64,000 bases of DNA from a virus: IMG/VR virus record IMGVR_UViG_3300009502_000041, positions 1-64,000 of that record; one strand, 5' to 3'. Shown in pieces: positions 60,033 to 64,000 of the stretch; the first letter of the stretch is position 1, and the number at the start of each line of letters is the position of its first letter. The notes below the pieces were generated by a model. The model saw only the letters and a list, made by a program, of their open reading frames with translations, did no database searches and was not told where the DNA came from. The position numbers were made by a program, and so were the translations under genes.

Positions 60033-61418
60033 ATGAAACCTATTAATTATTGGACATACGAAAATTGTAAAGTAGAAGCATTGAAATACCACAATAGGGT
60101 TGATTTTAGAATAAAATCCAGCGGTGCTTATTATTCGTCCCGTAAAAATGGGTGGCTAGAGGAAATTTGTTCACACATTATAAACAAGAAAAAAACAAGT
60201 AATTATTGGACTTATGATAAGTGTAAAGAAGAGGCATTAAAATATAAAACAACAAATGAGTTTAAACTAAATTCCGTGGGGGCATATGGATCATCAAAGA
60301 GAAATGGGTGGATGGTGAAAATATGTTTACATATGATCCAAAAGAAAAATTCTAGTTATTGGGAAAATATTGAAAATTGTAAAAACGAAGCATCGAAATA
60401 TAAAAATAGAGGAGAGTTCAAATCAAAATCTAATTTATCATTTAAAATATCTCGTAAAAATGGTTGGTTAAATATTGTTTCTCCACTTACGAATGTCAAT
60501 GCTGCCCCAAATAATTATTGGATATACGAAAGGTGTAAAAAGGAGGCATTAAAGTATTCCACGAGAAGTGAATTTAAAAGGAAATCCATAGGTGCTTATG
60601 CTGCTTGTTTGAGAAACAAATGGGATGATGAATTATTTTCACATATGATAAGAATTGGAAATAGATATTTAAAATGTGTTTATGTTTATGAGTTTTCTGA
60701 TAATTGTGCGTATGTTGGACTTACATATAATATGGAAAGTAGAACTCATGATAGAAATAAAACTGCAACCGATTCTGTTACAAAACATATTAAAGAAACG
60801 GGGATAAAAAACCCAACATTAAAACTGTTAACTGATTATATTAATGTTGATGAGGCGGTTATTTTAGAAGAAAAATATGTGAAAGAATATAAAAATAATG
60901 GTTGGTGTTTATTAAATAGTGCAAAAACTGGTAGTGTTGGTAGTGTTAGAAAATGGAACAAAGAAAAGTGTTTGAATGTTGCATTAAGATGTAAAACATA
61001 TGGTGAATTTAGTAAAAATTTTTCTGGGGCGTACCAATGTGCCTGTACAAACGGTTGGTTGAATGAAATTTGTTCTCATTTAACAAGAAAAAATAAAAAA
61101 GGGGGTTATTGGACAAAAGAATTGTGTAAATTGGAATTCTTGAAATATAAAACACTAAAGGAAATAAGATTAAATTCCAAAACGGCATATTCTAAGGCAT
61201 CTAAGAATGGATGGCTCAGTGAATTAAATTCGCATATGATAAGGTTTGTAAAAAGTAGAGGATATTGGACAAAAGAACGTTGTTTAGAAGAGGCACTTAA
61301 ACATTTTAAAAAAACTGAGTTTCGTAAAAAAAATGGAAGCACATATGTTATTGCATGCAAAAATGGTTGGCTAAATGATATTTGCTCTCATATGATCAAA
61401 AAAGAACCTAAATTATGA
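60033..61418 (+). CDS. GIY-YIG nuclease with seven NGW/CSHM repeats
   Basis: 461 aa. Four repeats of about 45 aa in residues 1-210 (YWTYENCKVEALKYHNRVDF then GAYYSSRKNGWLEEICSHI is the first). A GIY-YIG-like core at about 212-300 reads CVYVYEFSDNCAYVGLTYN then METSRTHDR-type, with LLEEKYVKEYKNNG. Three more repeats run to the end (KNGWLNDICSHM last). Repeat 3 has lost its C-terminal Cys-Ser-His. The order repeats, nuclease, repeats suggests a DNA-recognition scaffold wrapped around a single cutting domain. Sits between uvsX and rnh; overlaps rnh by 4 nt. Probably a homing endonuclease; whether every repeat contacts DNA is unknown. Confidence 0.75.
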   Translation: MKPINYWTYENCKVEALKYHNRVDFRIKSSGAYYSSRKNGWLEEICSHIINKKKTSNYWTYDKCKEEALKYKTTNEFKLNSVGAYGSSKRNGWMVKICLHMIQKKNSSYWENIENCKNEASKYKNRGEFKSKSNLSFKISRKNGWLNIVSPLTNVNAAPNNYWIYERCKKEALKYSTRSEFKRKSIGAYAACLRNKWDDELFSHMIRIGNRYLKCVYVYEFSDNCAYVGLTYNMESRTHDRNKTATDSVTKHIKETGIKNPTLKLLTDYINVDEAVILEEKYVKEYKNNGWCLLNSAKTGSVGSVRKWNKEKCLNVALRCKTYGEFSKNFSGAYQCACTNGWLNEICSHLTRKNKKGGYWTKELCKLEFLKYKTLKEIRLNSKTAYSKASKNGWLSELNSHMIRFVKSRGYWTKERCLEEALKHFKKTEFRKKNGSTYVIACKNGWLNDICSHMIKKEPKL

Positions 61419-62467
61419 AAACCCGCACATTATTAATTGATGGATCATATTTATTGAAACGTTCGTTTCATGGGGCTAAAGACATTTACAATTCTAAAGG
61501 AATACATATTGGTGCAATATATCAATTTTTAACCACCGTAAGAATGTTAATATCAAAACACGCAATAAACCGCTGTGTGGTTTTCTGGGACGGTGATCAA
61601 GGAGGAAAACAACGTTATTTAATTAGTTCTGATTATAAAAGTAACAGAAAAAATAAGGATTGGCATAATAGAATCGAGCTTTCTGATTTCGAAATAAAAA
61701 AAGAGAAAGAAAAAGAAGAATCGATTTTATATCAACGAATAAAAATTAAAAATTATCTTGAGAACGTTTTTATAAAACAAATTGAGGTGTTAGAATGTGA
61801 GGCAGATGACCTAATTGCCAAGTATTGTATTGAACATAATAATAAGGAAGAGCTATTTTTATTCACAAATGACCGTGACTTCGCTCAACTTTTATATTTA
61901 AATATGGTCATAATTTTTGGTAACATACCCGAACCTGTTAATAAGACTAATTACATGATGCATTTTAATCATCATTATTCAAATGCATTAACATTAAAAA
62001 TAATTTGTGGAGATGTTGCTGATAATATTAAAGGAATTGAGGGAGTTGGTGAGGATACGCTATTAAAATTATTTCCAGAACTAAAATTTAAGCATTTATC
62101 TGATAGGGAGATTTGCACCAAAGCAGACGAGATAAATAAAGATAGAATTTTAAATAAAAAGAAACCTTTAAAATCGTTAGAAAACTTACTTAACAATATT
62201 GAGCGTTTAAAGACTAATTTTAAGCTTATTAATTTGCGTGAGCCAATGCTTAACGAGGAAGCAATTGAAGAGTTAGAGCAGCTAGAAATGCCATTATCTC
62301 CTGATAATAGAGGAAGTAAGTATCTTTATAGATTAATGATGGAAGATGAGTTTTTAAAAGTGTATGGTAGTACATTTGTACAATATGTAGAACCGTTTTA
62401 TACTGTAATAATGTATGAAAAACAATTACTTACAGAATATAGAAAAAATAATAAAAATAGTTTATAA
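61415..62467 (+). CDS. rnh: 5' to 3' exonuclease, T4 RNase H-like
   Basis: 350 aa. Removes RNA primers from Okazaki fragments (FEN-type). Metal-binding signatures: LLIDGSYLLKRSFHGA at the N-terminus (Asp9), VVFWDGDQGGKQRY, LECEADDLIAKYCIEHN (three acids of the metal cluster), LFTNDRDFAQLLY, and ICGDVADNIKGIEGVGEDTL (helix-hairpin-helix-like). Arrangement and length (T4 enzyme is 305 aa) fit. Overlaps the upstream nuclease by 4 nt. Confidence 0.85.
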   Translation: MKTRTLLIDGSYLLKRSFHGAKDIYNSKGIHIGAIYQFLTTVRMLISKHAINRCVVFWDGDQGGKQRYLISSDYKSNRKNKDWHNRIELSDFEIKKEKEKEESILYQRIKIKNYLENVFIKQIEVLECEADDLIAKYCIEHNNKEELFLFTNDRDFAQLLYLNMVIIFGNIPEPVNKTNYMMHFNHHYSNALTLKIICGDVADNIKGIEGVGEDTLLKLFPELKFKHLSDREICTKADEINKDRILNKKKPLKSLENLLNNIERLKTNFKLINLREPMLNEEAIEELEQLEMPLSPDNRGSKYLYRLMMEDEFLKVYGSTFVQYVEPFYTVIMYEKQLLTEYRKNNKNSL

Positions 62468-62472
62468 AACTC

Positions 62473-62503
62473 TTTGTTATTTAGAAAGATTCTCATATAT
62501 TTG
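62473..62503 (+). promoter_or_regulatory. Bacteroidetes-type promoter for 62535 gene
   Basis: TTTG (62473-62476), 19 nt, TATATTTG (62496-62503). Exact consensus, starting six nt after the rnh stop and about 30 nt before the next ATG. Confidence 0.75.
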
Positions 62504-62534
62504 TGAATATTTAACAATTTAATTATAATTAAAC

Positions 62535-63182
62535 ATGTACGAAAAAGAATATAACAATATGTTCAAGTTCTCCTTGCATCAGGAAGACGTTTTGTTATGC
62601 GAAAAAGTGTTCGATGCTGACCAGTTTAACCCCTTTACCAGATATTCAATTGATATTAGGGAAATTCTTCCACGTGCAATTACTAAATTGCAAAAAACAT
62701 TATCAAAGAAAAGTTATTATACACAAGTGGACGAAGACTTTGATTTGTATCAATATCATCAAAAGATGGTTAATTTATATATACCTGAATATAGAGGTTT
62801 TATGAGATATAATCCACAGCAAGTCGTTCAACAAATTGACAATAAAGTTATCAGGGGTGTTGAAAATAAAATAGGATTCTATATCAACGATAAGCCTATT
62901 GTTGAAAGAACTTTTTATGTTGATGGTTTTAATCCTATTGCTAGATGGTCATTTGATATTGTAGACGCAGTAAGTGATATCAGTGATGCAATTTACGATC
63001 AGATTAAAAAAATTGACATTAAAAATATGTGGGATGATTATGATTTGATTAATGTATATGGATACTCGATTTCTCAAATTAGAGAATTCTCACCCGCAAA
63101 AAGAGAAGATTTATTAAGAAAAATTAGAGGAAATGTTTCGTATGGTGTACATTCAATGACACTAACCTCAACAGGAAACTAA
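62535..63182 (+). CDS. hypothetical protein with internal duplication, 215 aa
   Basis: Not recognised. Residues about 20-75 and 125-180 look like diverged copies: CEKVFDADQFNPFTRYSIDI against VERTFYVDGFNPIARWSFDI, then helix and D.DL..Y at similar spacing. This suggests a two-domain protein from gene duplication. It has its own host-type promoter and lies between rnh and the helicase, so a replication role is likely. Confidence 0.65.
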   Translation: MYEKEYNNMFKFSLHQEDVLLCEKVFDADQFNPFTRYSIDIREILPRAITKLQKTLSKKSYYTQVDEDFDLYQYHQKMVNLYIPEYRGFMRYNPQQVVQQIDNKVIRGVENKIGFYINDKPIVERTFYVDGFNPIARWSFDIVDAVSDISDAIYDQIKKIDIKNMWDDYDLINVYGYSISQIREFSPAKREDLLRKIRGNVSYGVHSMTLTSTGN

Positions 63183-63222
63183 TTGTTTTGTAATACAATT
63201 CAACAAATTTTTTATTTTATAA

Positions 63223-63254
63223 GGTAGTTGCATAATTTGGTTTATGTGACTACC
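63223..63254 (+). promoter_or_regulatory. RNA hairpin in helicase leader
   Basis: GGTAGTTGCATAA / TTATGTGACTACC, 6-nt loop TTTGGT, with a tandem G-U wobble at TG/TG. It lies 19 nt before the helicase ATG, where it could act as a translational operator. No T run follows. Confidence 0.5.
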
Positions 63255-63273
63255 GTTATACACCCAATTCAAA

Positions 63274-64000
63274 ATGAGCGAAACAACAGAAAATACTCTC
63301 TCTTCGTATCTCGGTCCTGAATTTCAAACACATCTCATGTGGCAATTACTGGTTGAGCCAGAGTTTGCAGAAAAAACAATATCTAGTTTGGCTATCGAAT
63401 ATTTCGATGACCCAAATCTTAAGAGATTATTTATAATTGTGCTTGAGTTTTATAAAGAATTTGGCAGAGTTCCAAATTTACAGAATCAGAGTATCCATCA
63501 AGCAATTAATAAATATAAAACACCCAACAACTATATTGAAGAAGAATCGCTTTTTTCCGTAATTAAACGAATTAGTTTATGGAATGAAATGATTATTAAC
63601 AAACAAATGTTATATAATGGGGATGTTGTCCAAAAAACCACCAACAATTTCATTAAACAACAAGAATATCGTAAATTAGCTGAATATATTTTGGATAAGA
63701 CCAAAAATGGTGAAATTAAAAATAAGTTTATTGTCTCGCATATAGAAGATAAGTTTCAGAAGATTACCCATATTGGTGAAGAGAATGATGATTGCGAAGA
63801 AGTGTTCGAAAATATTGATCGTGCGCTAAGAAAAGAATTCAGACAAACAATCCCAACAGGTGTCGATGTAATTGATACATTAACTGGTGGCGGATTAGGT
63901 AAGGGTGAAATTGGTTTAATATTAAGTCCTTCGGGAGTGGGAAAATCGACATTGCTAACCAAAATTGCCAATACTGCTTATGAAGAAGAAAAAAATGTTG
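63274..64000 (+). CDS. DnaB-like replicative helicase, T4 gp41-like (partial)
   Basis: 242 residues visible; the gene runs off the right end. The N-terminal helical half (SSYLGPEFQTHLMWQLLVEP and the PNLKRLFIIVLEFYKEFGRV segment) resembles the DnaB-like N domain, then a linker (QTIPTGVDVIDTLTGGGLGK) and Walker A GLILSPSGVGKSTLLTKIAN at about 215. The ring helicase unwinds DNA at the fork. Start ATG 63274 follows a leader with a hairpin. Confidence 0.8.
   Translation, partial: MSETTENTLSSYLGPEFQTHLMWQLLVEPEFAEKTISSLAIEYFDDPNLKRLFIIVLEFYKEFGRVPNLQNQSIHQAINKYKTPNNYIEEESLFSVIKRISLWNEMIINKQMLYNGDVVQKTTNNFIKQQEYRKLAEYILDKTKNGEIKNKFIVSHIEDKFQKITHIGEENDDCEEVFENIDRALRKEFRQTIPTGVDVIDTLTGGGLGKGEIGLILSPSGVGKSTLLTKIANTAYEEEKNV

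Overview
The window is a contiguous, gene-dense, AT-rich stretch of a large contractile-tailed (T4-like myovirus) phage genome. Contractile tail genes (sheath, tube, tape measure, baseplate) and a T4-type replication set (gp32-like SSB, UvsX/RecA-like recombinase, T4-type RNase H, DnaB-like helicase) are recognisable. No tRNA, rRNA, integrase or CRISPR array is visible. Several early-type operons start at sequences matching the Bacteroidetes promoter (TTG or TTTG, 19-20 nt, TAnnTTTG). This, the base composition and the BspA-like repeats of the adhesin point to a Bacteroidetes (probably flavobacterial) host. The host assignment is an inference.

Layout. (1) 1-4003, minus strand: an early operon of small unknown genes with thymidylate synthase and a KTSC-domain protein. 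(2) 4043-5768, minus: a homing-endonuclease-like gene coupled to a ribbon-helix-helix (RHH) gene. (3) 5855-16047: virion genes on both strands, including the tail sheath and tube. (4) 16055-17551: a second homing endonuclease; 17566-18357: a RecB-like nuclease. (5) 18378-21995, minus: baseplate genes. (6) 22126-27962, minus: PhoH, a homing endonuclease, an HAD-like protein, two glycosyltransferases and a possible late sigma factor. (7) 28119-37709: tail assembly chaperones with a probable -1 frameshift site, an RHH/endonuclease cassette in antisense, the tape measure protein, a very large baseplate protein and a gp53-like protein. (8) 37776-49289: a glycosylation and sugar-nucleotide island of about 11 kb. 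(9) 49328-57410: putative capsid-internal proteins and a 1394-residue adhesin with a Ser/Thr-repeat stalk and leucine-rich repeats. (10) 57531-end: replication and recombination genes interrupted by a GIY-YIG repeat protein.

How the genes work together. A short motif, (A)GTATTTAT, lies upstream of nearly every virion gene on both strands and is probably the late promoter, possibly read by the gp55-like factor at 22126-22992. Early and replication genes instead use host-type promoters. The gp32-like gene appears to have both motifs overlapping. The sugar island encodes a UDP-GlcNAc 2-epimerase-like enzyme, an HldE-like kinase, an HAD phosphatase and an HldE-like nucleotidyltransferase plus about eight glycosyltransferases. 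Together these could make and transfer an activated sugar to virion proteins, DNA or the cell surface.

The most striking feature is the load of mobile endonucleases. There are three intact members of one Vsr-like (EDxHD-like) family, a fourth diverged Vsr-like member, one GIY-YIG protein, one broken LAGLIDADG gene and two other eroded remnants. Two of the family carry an upstream RHH gene with an identical 11-nt overlap. A 45-residue repeat (KY..R.EF...S.GAY..A..NGWL.E.CSHM) is shared by proteins with different nuclease cores and may be a modular DNA-recognition unit.
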